A stretch of DNA of 64,000 nucleotides from Leptotrichia wadei (GTDB taxonomy: Bacteria; Fusobacteriota; Fusobacteriia; Fusobacteriales; Leptotrichiaceae): NCBI RefSeq assembly GCF_007990445.1, contig NZ_AP019841.1:434001-498000 (forward strand), written 5' to 3'. Each line of letters starts with the position of its first letter. The stretch's first letter is position 1. A program made the position numbers and the translations under genes. Positions 45,106-54,035 of the stretch are shown piece by piece. The notes under the pieces are model-generated. The model was not told where the DNA came from. It ran no database searches and was given only the letters and a program-made list of their open reading frames with translations.

Positions 45106-45954
45106 ATGAAAATATTAGCTTTAAAAAGAAAAGAAAAAACTATAATTCCAGGTTTTGGACTGACATTTGGAATATCACTGGCAATGTTGTCAATTTTAAT
45201 ATTGATACCGCTAGCCTCAATATTAGTCTATTCGTTTCGATTGTCACCTTCTGAATTTTGGCAGCTTATAACAGAAAAGGCAGTTTTAAGTGCACTTTTT
45301 ACAAGTGTCGGTTGTTCATTCATTGCCGCCATTATAAATTGTATTTTCGGAGTAATTTTGGCGTGGGTACTTGTAAAATACGATTTTTTTGGAAAAAGGT
45401 TTTTAGATGGAATGTTGGAATTGCCTTTTGCCTTGCCTACTGCGGTTGCAGGAATTACGCTTTCAAAAATGTATTCTGATACTGGAATTGTTGGAAGATA
45501 CTTTGCAAAATTTGGAATAAAAATTTCATACACTCACATTGGAATAATAATTGCATTAATTTTCGTTGGAATTCCTTTCGTGGTAAGGGCAGTTCAGCCG
45601 ATATTAGAAAAATTAGATAATCAGTACGAAGAAGCGGCGTACATATTAGGTGCAGATAGAAAAACAACTTTTTGGAAAGTAATTTTTCCAGAGATAAAAC
45701 CTGCACTTTTGACAGGATTTGGACTTGCATTTTCGAGAGGAATTGGAGAATATGGAAGCGTAATTTATATTTCAGGAAACAGCCTAAAAGAGCATACACA
45801 AGTTATTTCCTACGTAATTATGCAAAAATTAAATTATGTTGACTATCCTTCAGCAACTGTTATAGCTTTAGTAATGCTAATATTTTCATTCATACTTTTA
45901 TTTTTAATAAACTTAGTTCAAATGAACCAATTTAAGCGAACAAACAATATTTAG
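45106..45954 (+). CDS. cysT: Sulfate ABC transporter permease CysT
   Basis: 282 aa membrane subunit with about six helices. ABC permease coupling (EAA) loop: EEAAYILGADRKTTFWKVIF followed by PALLTGFGLAFSRGIGEYGSVIY, characteristic of CysT/CysU. Strong AAAGGAGTG ribosome site just downstream of the IStron right end, so the IStron separates it from sbp in what was presumably one operon. Confidence 0.93.
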   Translation: MKILALKRKEKTIIPGFGLTFGISLAMLSILILIPLASILVYSFRLSPSEFWQLITEKAVLSALFTSVGCSFIAAIINCIFGVILAWVLVKYDFFGKRFLDGMLELPFALPTAVAGITLSKMYSDTGIVGRYFAKFGIKISYTHIGIIIALIFVGIPFVVRAVQPILEKLDNQYEEAAYILGADRKTTFWKVIFPEIKPALLTGFGLAFSRGIGEYGSVIYISGNSLKEHTQVISYVIMQKLNYVDYPSATVIALVMLIFSFILLFLINLVQMNQFKRTNNI

Positions 45955-45968
45955 GGAAGGGGAAAGCA

Positions 45969-46808
45969 ATGGATAAAAAAAATAACACGATAAAATATGT
46001 ATTAATAACAATAAGTGTACTATTTGTTGGAATTATGCTAGTATTGCCACTAATAGCAATTATCATAAATTCACTTCAAAAAGGCTGGGCATTTTACATA
46101 AAAAGCCTAACTGACAAATACGTTCTTTCAGCCTTGAAAGTGACAATAATTGCAACAATTTCAGCACTAATTATAAATACTTTTTTCGGAATAACAGCAG
46201 CATGGCTTCTCACAAAATTTTCTTTTCGTGGGAAACATATTTTAGCCACGCTAATAGATATCCCCTTCTCAATTTCACCAGTAATCGCAGGTCTTGCCTT
46301 CATTATGACCTTTGGAAGAATGAGTTGGGCAGCACCTTATATTACGGCATTGAATAAATTTTTTGTATTAGATATAAAAATAGTGTTCGCAATTCCAGGA
46401 GTAATTTTAGCAACTGTTTTTGTGACATTTCCATTTATTTCAAGGGAAATAGTTCCAATCTTGAATGCGCAAGGAAAAGATGAGGAAGAGGCAGCGGCAC
46501 TAATGGGAGCAGATGGATTCACAATTTTTAGAAAAATAACATTACCACATATAAAATGGGGATTACTTTATGGAATAATTCTTTGTACAGCAAGAGCATT
46601 AGGAGAATTTGGTGCAGTAAATGCACTTTCAAAAGCAAGAGGAGGAACTTTCACATTGCCACTAGAAATAGACGCACTTTATTTATCAGGTTCATCAGAG
46701 TCAATAACAGCAGCTTTTGCAGTATCTTCACTTTTAGTACTTATTTCGATAATAATTTTGATTATTAAAAATATTGTTGAACATAAATCTGCTAAAAAAG
46801 GGATTTAA
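45969..46808 (+). CDS. cysW: Sulfate ABC transporter permease CysW
   Basis: 279 aa second permease, about six helices, EAA loop EEAAALMGADGFTIFRKITL and ARALGEFGAVNALSKARGG, as in CysW. 14 nt after cysT. With CysA, Sbp and CysT it completes the sulfate importer. Confidence 0.93.
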   Translation: MDKKNNTIKYVLITISVLFVGIMLVLPLIAIIINSLQKGWAFYIKSLTDKYVLSALKVTIIATISALIINTFFGITAAWLLTKFSFRGKHILATLIDIPFSISPVIAGLAFIMTFGRMSWAAPYITALNKFFVLDIKIVFAIPGVILATVFVTFPFISREIVPILNAQGKDEEEAAALMGADGFTIFRKITLPHIKWGLLYGIILCTARALGEFGAVNALSKARGGTFTLPLEIDALYLSGSSESITAAFAVSSLLVLISIIILIIKNIVEHKSAKKGI

Positions 46809-46876
46809 TAAAAAAATAATTGCAAATTTGAACTAGAAAATATATAATTGTATATGTAATTGTAATTTTATAACAA

Positions 46877-46923
46877 ATTCAAATTTCTAAAAAATTAATC
46901 AAATGAAAAATAGAAATTTGAAT
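46877..46923. promoter_or_regulatory. 12-bp perfect inverted repeat upstream of nifJ
   Basis: ATTCAAATTTCT (46877-46888) and AGAAATTTGAAT (46912-46923) are exact complements 23 nt apart, followed by a GCCGT/ACGGC stem (46929-46960). Either a leader RNA fold or an operator; no T run, so not a terminator. Confidence 0.45.
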
Positions 46924-47011
46924 AAATAGCCGTAGCTTTTAAGTTTGATTTCAAAACGGCGTTACTATTAAAGTAAAATAGTTATAAAATTTCTTAATTT
47001 TGGAGGGAAAA

Positions 47012-50000
47012 ATGACAAAAAATATGAAAACAATGGATGGTAACCAAGCTGCAGCTCACATAGCTTATGCATTTACGGAAGTTGCTGGAATTTATCCAAT
47101 CACTCCGTCATCAACTATGTCAGAGCATGTAGACCAATGGGCATCATACGGGAAGGAAAACTTATTCGGAACACAAGTGAAAGTTGTAGAAATGCAGTCA
47201 GAAGCCGGAGCAGCAGGAATTGTACACGGTTCGTTACAAGCTGGAGCTTTAACTACGACATTTACTGCATCTCAAGGATTACTATTGAAAATACCTAATA
47301 TGTACAAAATAGCAGGAGAATTGCTACCAGGAGTAATGCATGTAGCAGCAAGGGCTATTTCAACACAGGCATTATCAATATTTGGAGATCATCAAGATAT
47401 TTATTCAGCAAGAATGACAGGTTGGACAATGCTTGCAACAAGCTCGGTTCAAGAAGTAATGGACTTAGCAGGAATCGCACATTTAGCAGCAATTAAATCA
47501 AGAGTCCCTGTTATGCACTTTTTTGATGGTTTCAGAACATCACACGAAATAAATAAAGTGGAAGTTATGGATTACGATTTTCTTGAAAGTTTACTTGATA
47601 AAAAAGCAGTTAGAGAATTTAGAGAAAGAGCATTGAATCCAGAAAAACCAGTAACAAGAGGAACAGCACAAAATGATGATATTTATTTCCAAGCAAGAGA
47701 AGCTCAAAATAAATTTTATGAAGCTGTACCTGATATCGTAAACGATTACATGAAAAAAATTAGCGAAAAAACAGGAAGATATTACGCACCATTTGTTTAT
47801 TACGGAGCCGAAAACGCCGAAAGAGTTATTGTTGCAATGGGTTCTGTAAATGAAACAATCAAAGAAGTCGTAGATTATTTAAATAAAAAAGGAGAAAATG
47901 TAGGAGTGCTAAATGTTCACTTATACAGACCTTTTTCAAGCAAATATTTCTTCGATGCAATGCCAAAAAGCGTGAAAAAAATTGCCGTACTTGACAGAAC
48001 AAAAGAGCCAGGAGCATTAGGAGAGCCATTATACATGGACGTAAAAGCACTTTATTACGGAAAAGAAAATGCACCTGAAATTGTAGGTGGAAGATACGGA
48101 TTGTCATCAAAAGATACAACACCTGAACAAATTGTAGCAGTATTCAAAAATATTGCACAAAAAGAGCCTAAAAATAATTTTACAATAGGAATTGTTGATG
48201 ACGTTACATTTACATCACTTGCACTTGAAGAAGAAGTTTTCACAGGAAACGAAGATGTGAAAGAGTGCTTATTTTACGGACTTGGTTCAGATGGAACTGT
48301 AGGAGCTAATAAAAATTCAATAAAAATTATTGGAGATAAGACAGACTTGTATGCACAAGGTTATTTTGCGTACGATTCTAAAAAAGCAGGAGGAGTGACA
48401 AGATCACATTTGAGATTCAGTAAAGATCCAATTCATTCAACTTACTTAGTTACAAGACCAGGTTTTGTAGCTTGTTCAGCACCTGCATACCTTGGAAAAT
48501 ATGATATGATTTCTGGATTAAAAGAAGGAGGAACATTCCTATTAAACACAATTTGGGATAAAGAAAGATTAATTCCAAGCATACCAAATGAAATTAAACG
48601 AGAGTTAGCTAGAAAAAAAATTAAATTTTTTATTATAAATGCTACAAAATTAGCTAAAGAAATTGGATTAGGAAACAGAACAAATACAATTATGCAATCG
48701 GCATTTTTCTATCTTTCAGAAGTAATTCCGCACGAAGAAGCAAAAGAGTATATGAAAGAATATGCAGAAAAAAGTTATGGAAGAAAAGGAAAAGATGTAG
48801 TTCAAAAAAACTGGAATGCTATTGACAGAGGAATTGATGGTTTAGAGCAAGTAGAAGTATTACCAGAATGGGCAGATCTTGAAGTAAACGAACAAATTAT
48901 CGAAGCAGCAAAACCTGAATTTATCAAGAAAATAGTAGACCCAATTAACCATATGAAAGGTAACGAATTACCAGTTTCATCAATTATAGAAACAGGAATG
49001 GTAGACGGAACTTTCCAACCAGGAACTGCAAATTACGAAAAAAGAGGAGTAGCGTCAGAAGTACCAGAATGGCAACCAGATATGTGTATACAATGTAATC
49101 AATGTGCCTACGTTTGTCCGCACGCTGTAATACGACCATTTTTATTAGATGAAGAAGAAATGGCAAAAGCTCCTGAAGGAATGCCAACAATAAAGGCTTT
49201 GGGACGTGGAATGAATGAGTTGAACTATAAAATTCAAGTATCGCCTTTGGACTGTACAGGATGCAGTGCCTGTGTGGATGTGTGTCCTGCACCACGTGGA
49301 AAAGCGATTGTCATGAAATCTACTCAATCTCAAATTGAGAAAAATGAAATTGAATATACAGATTATTTATTTAACAATGTTTTTTATAAAGATAAAATTT
49401 TAGGAAAAAATACAGTAAAAGGTTCACAGTTTGCAAAACCGCTATTTGAATTTTCCGGAGCTTGTGCTGGTTGTGGAGAAACACCGTATATCAAGTTGGT
49501 GACACAGTTATTTGGAGAAAGAATGATGGTTGCAAATGCAACTGGATGTTCTTCAATTTATGGCGCTTCTACTCCTTCAACACCATATACAACTGCTCAA
49601 AATGGTTGCGGACCTGCATGGGCATCTTCACTATTTGAAGACAATGCTGAATATGGATACGGAATGTTTCAGGCTATAAATACAATTCGACACAGAATTT
49701 TGAAGAGAATGGGAGAAATAAAAGAATATGTTTCACCTAAACTTGCAGAATTATTTATTTCATTTGAAGAAAACTTTGATGATGGAGATAAAACTACAGA
49801 AATTCGTGATGAATTAGTAGCAGCATTAGAAAAAGAAAATTCTGAAAACACAAATGAAAAAGTAAAAAATAATATTTCTGAAATATTAGAATTAAAACAA
49901 TACTTAATCAAAAAATCTATCTGGATGTTTGGTGGAGATGGATGGGCCTATGACATAGGATTTGGCGGACTTGACCATGTTCTAGCTTCAGGAGATGATG

Positions 50001-50581
50001 TAAACATACTTGTACTTGATACAGAAGTTTACTCAAATACAGGAGGGCAATCATCAAAATCTTCAAGAACTGGAGCAGTTGCAAAATTTGCAGCTTCAGG
50101 AAAACCAGCCAAGAAAAAAGATTTAGCTGCAATATTAATGACTTATGGAAATATTTACGTTGCTAAGGTGTCAATGGGAGCAAATCAGAACCAAACATTA
50201 AAAGCGATAAGGGAAGCCGAAGCATATCCAGGACCATCAATAATAATAGCTTATTCACCTTGTATTGAACATGGTATAAAAGCTGGTATGGGTAAATTCC
50301 AGACAGAAGAAAAACTGGCAACAGAAGTAGGATATTGGCCAATTTTCAGATTTGATCCAAGATTAGCAGAAAAAGGTAAAAATCCATTGCAATTGGATAC
50401 AAGAAATCCAGCTTGGGAAAAATATGAAGAATTTTTACTAGGAGAAAGAAGATATGCAACTTTGGCTGCAGAATTTCCTGAAAAGGCAAAAGAATTGCTG
50501 GAAACAAATTTGAAAAATGCTAAGGATAACTGGAATTATTATAAACGTATGGCGGCAATGGATTATTCAATAGAAGAATAA
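47012..50581 (+). CDS. nifJ: Pyruvate:ferredoxin (flavodoxin) oxidoreductase
   Basis: Central anaerobic enzyme converting pyruvate and CoA to acetyl-CoA, CO2 and reduced ferredoxin. 1,189 aa from ATG 47012 (MTKNMKTMDGNQAAAHIAYAF) with GGAGGG upstream; the in-frame TTG at 47000 is rejected. It is the fused single-chain form. YPITPSSTMSEHVD starts domain I, and two [4Fe-4S] motifs, CIQCNQCAYVCPHA and CTGCSACVDVCPAP, lie near residues 690-750. The third cluster/TPP region is CAGCGETPY, and the TPP motif is GGDGWAYDIGFGGLDHV with DTEVYSNTGGQSS. Terminator follows. Confidence 0.97.
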   Translation: MTKNMKTMDGNQAAAHIAYAFTEVAGIYPITPSSTMSEHVDQWASYGKENLFGTQVKVVEMQSEAGAAGIVHGSLQAGALTTTFTASQGLLLKIPNMYKIAGELLPGVMHVAARAISTQALSIFGDHQDIYSARMTGWTMLATSSVQEVMDLAGIAHLAAIKSRVPVMHFFDGFRTSHEINKVEVMDYDFLESLLDKKAVREFRERALNPEKPVTRGTAQNDDIYFQAREAQNKFYEAVPDIVNDYMKKISEKTGRYYAPFVYYGAENAERVIVAMGSVNETIKEVVDYLNKKGENVGVLNVHLYRPFSSKYFFDAMPKSVKKIAVLDRTKEPGALGEPLYMDVKALYYGKENAPEIVGGRYGLSSKDTTPEQIVAVFKNIAQKEPKNNFTIGIVDDVTFTSLALEEEVFTGNEDVKECLFYGLGSDGTVGANKNSIKIIGDKTDLYAQGYFAYDSKKAGGVTRSHLRFSKDPIHSTYLVTRPGFVACSAPAYLGKYDMISGLKEGGTFLLNTIWDKERLIPSIPNEIKRELARKKIKFFIINATKLAKEIGLGNRTNTIMQSAFFYLSEVIPHEEAKEYMKEYAEKSYGRKGKDVVQKNWNAIDRGIDGLEQVEVLPEWADLEVNEQIIEAAKPEFIKKIVDPINHMKGNELPVSSIIETGMVDGTFQPGTANYEKRGVASEVPEWQPDMCIQCNQCAYVCPHAVIRPFLLDEEEMAKAPEGMPTIKALGRGMNELNYKIQVSPLDCTGCSACVDVCPAPRGKAIVMKSTQSQIEKNEIEYTDYLFNNVFYKDKILGKNTVKGSQFAKPLFEFSGACAGCGETPYIKLVTQLFGERMMVANATGCSSIYGASTPSTPYTTAQNGCGPAWASSLFEDNAEYGYGMFQAINTIRHRILKRMGEIKEYVSPKLAELFISFEENFDDGDKTTEIRDELVAALEKENSENTNEKVKNNISEILELKQYLIKKSIWMFGGDGWAYDIGFGGLDHVLASGDDVNILVLDTEVYSNTGGQSSKSSRTGAVAKFAASGKPAKKKDLAAILMTYGNIYVAKVSMGANQNQTLKAIREAEAYPGPSIIIAYSPCIEHGIKAGMGKFQTEEKLATEVGYWPIFRFDPRLAEKGKNPLQLDTRNPAWEKYEEFLLGERRYATLAAEFPEKAKELLETNLKNAKDNWNYYKRMAAMDYSIEE

Positions 50582-50624
50582 GTATATAATTTTGATTAAA
50601 ATAAAATTTAAAATTTTTAATATA

Positions 50625-50655
50625 AAAATCCCCTTTATTTTAGGGGATTTTATTA
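50625..50655 (+). terminator. Terminator of nifJ
   Basis: Perfect stem AAAATCCCCT/AGGGGATTTT (50625-50634 with 50642-50651), then TATTA. Confidence 0.85.
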
Positions 50656-50770
50656 TTTGGGTAAAATATTTAAGATGAGCAGCATTTATTTTGATAAAAA
50701 AATGTGGTAAAATTATTAAGTATTCAGGTAAATAATTTATTAATTTGAATATTTAACAAAAAAATAGCAA

Positions 50771-51104
50771 GAAGTCGTAGGCTTTCAATAAGAAGCCTCA
50801 GTTATGGAAACAGGAAAGTTATCCTCCATATAGAAAAACAGAGGTATGTCTGTCCTATATGCAAAAAAGGACAACTTCCTCAATAGGTATTGTGGACAGG
50901 AACTGCAGCATCTCAAACGAAGTCAAGGATGAGATAAGAAAAAAACTTTCTGAGATGAAGTCATTCACTCAAATAGGAAGGGAAGAAAATACAAGCATAT
51001 CAACTGTCATGAGGATATTTCATGACATTGAAGTTCCTCATAAGGAGCTGGACTATGAAACTGTATACTTTGATGAATTTAGATTAACTAATTCTTCTGA
51101 TTGA
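50771..51104 (+). pseudogene. ISL3-family transposase fragment 1
   Basis: A decayed transposase N-terminal half. First frame reads SIRSLSYGNRKVILHIEKQ then RYVCPIC; a frameshift at the A run near 50862 moves to KRTTSSIGIVDRNCSISNEV, then TQIGREENTSISTVMRIF (helix-turn-helix) and LDYETVYFDEF. The ISL3 catalytic motif begins VYFDEF and is cut there (FRLTNSSD follows). It marks the left edge of the ABC-F cassette. Confidence 0.8.
51048..51081 (+). repeat. 34-bp direct repeat, left copy
   Basis: Encodes LDYETVYFDEF of the transposase; 33 of 34 bases equal to 52956-52989. The pair flanks the ABC-F gene. Confidence 0.85.
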
Positions 51105-51130
51105 CATAAGAATTAGAAAAGTGATATGAT
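51101..51130 (+). promoter_or_regulatory. Promoter of the ABC-F gene
   Basis: TTGACA (51101-51106), 18-nt spacer, TATGAT (51125-51130), at the point where transposase sequence ends. Confidence 0.7.
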
Positions 51131-51176
51131 GAACGAATAAGAAAAAGATAAATTATGAATTTGAGGGGGTGTTTTT

Positions 51177-52655
51177 GTGTCAACAATTAAAATTGAAAAC
51201 CTCACTTTCTCATATTATGGCTATGTAAAACCTATATTTGATAATGTATCATTTTCATTTGATACGAACTGGAAAACAGGGTTAATAGGAAGAAACGGAA
51301 TTGGAAAATCAACACTGTTTAAGCTACTTTTAAACAAAGAAGTTTATAAAGGGAAAATCAGCAAAAGCGTTGACTTTATTAAATTCCCACCCAATATAAG
51401 TGATGCTTCAAAATTAGGAATTGAGTTATATAAAGAACTAATATCAGATGAGGAAGAATGGAAACTATTTAGAGAACTTAACTTGCTAAATATAGATGAA
51501 AATCTTATTTATAGAGAGTTTGAAATGCTCTCTAAAGGAGAGCAAACAAAAATTCTTTTGGCGATTTTATTTACAAAGGAAGATGGATTTTTACTTATTG
51601 ATGAACCAACAAACCATTTAGATATGGACGGAAGAAAAGTTGTAAGTGAATATCTGAAAAATAAAAAAGGTTTTTTGCTTATATCTCATGATAGAGATTT
51701 TTTAGATGGGTGTATCAATCATGTAATTTCTATTAACAGGAATTCTATTGATGTCCAATCAGGAAATTTTACATCATGGTATGAAAATAAATTGATGAAA
51801 GACCAATTTGAAATCAGTAAAAACGAGAAATTAAAAAAAGATATTAAACGATTAAAAGAAGCTGCAAGACAAAGTCAAATTTGGTCTGATAAAATTGAAA
51901 ATACTAAAAATGGTGTAAAAGTATCAGGTGTAAAACCAGACAAAGGACGTATAGGTCATCAGTCAGCCAAGATGATGAAAAAATCTAAGAATTTGGAGAA
52001 TAGACAAAATAAGGCAATAGAAGAAAAACAAAATTTACTAAAAGATATTGAAATAAAGGAAAGTCTATTATTGCATTCATTACATCATCACAAAAATCCT
52101 CTAATATCAGTTTGCGATTTATCATTATACTATGGAGAAAGACAGATATTAAGTAATGTAAGCTTTGAGATAAAACAAGGTGATATAGTAGCCATATATG
52201 GATGTAATGGTAGTGGAAAATCAACCTTGATTAAAATTTTATTAGGTCTAAATCATGAGTATACAGGTGATGTAAAATTAGCAAGTAATTTAAAAATATC
52301 GTATATTCCTCAAGACACATCTAATTTAACAGGAAGCCTAAATGAGTATATTCATAAGCAAGGTGTTGATGAAACATTGTGCAAAACAATTCTTAGGAAA
52401 TTAGATTTTGCAAGAGAATTATTTGAAATGGATATGAAGAACTATAGCGATGGACAAAAAAAGAAAGTTTTAATTGCTGCAAGTTTGTCAAAACCAGCTC
52501 ATTTATTTGTTTGGGACGAACCGCTGAATTATATAGATGTAATATCGAGAATACAGATTGAGGAAATTATAAAAGAAGCAAAGCCTACACTAATATTTGT
52601 GGAGCATGATAAGAGGTTTGTAGAAGATATAGCTAATAAAATAATACGATTATAA
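51177..52655 (+). CDS. ABC-F ribosomal protection ATPase, Lsa-like
   Basis: 492 aa, GTG start after GAGGGGGTG. Two ABC domains without membrane segments: Walker A GRNGIGKST, signature LSKGEQTK, Walker B LLIDEPTNHLDM, H-loop SHDRDF; then second-domain GCNGSGKST, YSDGQKKK, VWDEPLNYID and EHDKRF. The linker is basic/helical (about residues 200-300). Length and motif style resemble the Lsa/Msr subgroup that displaces lincosamide, streptogramin A or pleuromutilin from the ribosome; the substrate range cannot be told. It sits between transposase fragments, so horizontal acquisition is likely. Confidence 0.85.
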   Translation: MSTIKIENLTFSYYGYVKPIFDNVSFSFDTNWKTGLIGRNGIGKSTLFKLLLNKEVYKGKISKSVDFIKFPPNISDASKLGIELYKELISDEEEWKLFRELNLLNIDENLIYREFEMLSKGEQTKILLAILFTKEDGFLLIDEPTNHLDMDGRKVVSEYLKNKKGFLLISHDRDFLDGCINHVISINRNSIDVQSGNFTSWYENKLMKDQFEISKNEKLKKDIKRLKEAARQSQIWSDKIENTKNGVKVSGVKPDKGRIGHQSAKMMKKSKNLENRQNKAIEEKQNLLKDIEIKESLLLHSLHHHKNPLISVCDLSLYYGERQILSNVSFEIKQGDIVAIYGCNGSGKSTLIKILLGLNHEYTGDVKLASNLKISYIPQDTSNLTGSLNEYIHKQGVDETLCKTILRKLDFARELFEMDMKNYSDGQKKKVLIAASLSKPAHLFVWDEPLNYIDVISRIQIEEIIKEAKPTLIFVEHDKRFVEDIANKIIRL

Positions 52656-52790
52656 ACTAAATAACAAATCCCAATTTATCGAAGTAAAATAATTAAATAA
52701 AAAAATTACATAGAACTTTCATTGAAACTTATAATTTTAGATAAAATAAAAGTTTTTTATTATTATTTTCAATATATTAAAAATAAAACT

Positions 52791-53018
52791 GGTTCTATAA
52801 TATATATGGGGTTGAAAAAGAAATAGAAAAATAGCATAAATAACAAATTCATAGTATTATGTTTTTGCCAAAAAGACATAAGAAAGGAATTTGTATTTAC
52901 GAAAAATAATTTTACCACATTCAGACCTGAAATAAAAGATGTCAAAATAAAAAAACTGGACTATGAAACTGTATACCTTGATGAATTTAAGGGGAATGCA
53001 GATAAAGAAAAGTACAGC
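52791..53018 (+). pseudogene. ISL3-family transposase fragment 2
   Basis: A possible terminal repeat GGTTCTATAATATATATGGG (52791-52810) begins an ISL3-like stretch. Coding sequence resumes at 52953 with KLDYETVYLDEFKGNADKEKYS, the ISL3 DDE region starting DEFKGNA, and is cut at 53018 where tnpB sequence begins. The 52656-52790 gap holds nothing recognisable. Confidence 0.7.
52956..52989 (+). repeat. 34-bp direct repeat, right copy
   Basis: Matches 51048-51081 with one difference (T to C, silent-type change Phe/Leu). Its overlap lets the two fragments be joined into a longer transposase. Confidence 0.85.
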
Positions 53019-53872
53019 CGTTTACGAATTTCTTTCAAAAGAGAGCGAAGTTTCCAAGGTTCAAATCTAAAAAGAATAATGTTAAAAGTTACACGACAAA
53101 TTGTGTGAACAATTCGATACGAATTGAGGAAAATAAATATTTAGTTTTGCCAAAATTAAAAAAAATTAAATTGAAATATCATAGAGAAATACCGAAGGAT
53201 TATAGAATAAAGTCGGTAACATTGACAAATAGTAATGGAAATTACTATGTTTCTGTTTTGACAGAATTTGAAAAAGAAATTCAAAAAATGCCAAGTAATG
53301 ATAAAGTGATTGGACTTGATTTTTCAATGTCTGAATTATTTGTTAGCTCTGAAAACCAAAGGGCTGATTATCCAAAATACTTTAGGATGTTGGAGAAAAA
53401 ATTGAAAAAATTACAGAAATCGTTATCAAGAAAAGTGAAATTTTCTAAAAATTGGTATAAACAAAAAATGAAAATATCAAGATTGCATGAGTATATCAAA
53501 AATTGTCGAAGGGATTTTTTGCATAAATTATCGAAAAAATTGTCTGAAGAATACAATGCTGTGGTTGTTGAGGATTTGAATATGAAAGGGATGAGTCAAA
53601 CATTAAATTTTGGAAAAAGTGTAGGAGATAATGGATGGGGAATGTTTTTGAGAATGCTTGAGTATAAACTGATGTTTTTAGGAAAGCAATTTTTGAAGAT
53701 AGATAAGTGGTTTCCATCATCGAAAACTTGTAGTAGATGTGGAAATATTAAAGAGGAACTGAAATTATCAGAAAGAAGTTATAAATGTGAGTGCTGTGGG
53801 ATTGAAATTGATAGAGATTACAATGCGGCACTGAATATAAAAAACATTGGAAAATTGATGTTGGAATATTAG
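53018..53872 (+). pseudogene. 5'-truncated tnpB, IS605 OrfB type with zinc ribbon
   Basis: The frame continues upstream of the GTG at 53105: FTNFFQKRAKFPRFKSKKN is coding until 53018, where it meets ISL3 sequence; about 60-80 N-terminal residues are lost. The nuclease half is complete: VIGLDFSMSELFV (Asp), VVVEDLNMKGMS (Glu), CSRCGNIKEE and CECCG (zinc ribbon) and DRDYNAALNIKNIG (Asp). Different branch from the IStron TnpB. It is unlikely to make a working guide complex without the lost N terminus. Confidence 0.8.
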
Positions 53873-53984
53873 GAAAATAAAAAAACAGGGCAGGGACTGT
53901 CCGAAGAGCTTGGTAAATATATTTGGCTAGCAAAAGCAGGTACTTCCCAAGAAGTTCCCGCTTCTAAAAGTGGGAGTAGTTCAC
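53873..53984 (+). mobile_element. Right end/omega RNA region of the truncated tnpB element
   Basis: Downstream sequence ends in the IS605-type right-end hairpin GTTCCCGCTTCTAAAAGTGGGAG-like fold (about 53954-53976) followed by TAGTTCAC. The left end is gone. Confidence 0.55.
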
Positions 53985-54035
53985 AGGGAAAGTTGTAATT
54001 ATAAAAATAAAGTTTAAAATAAGAGGGGAAAAATT

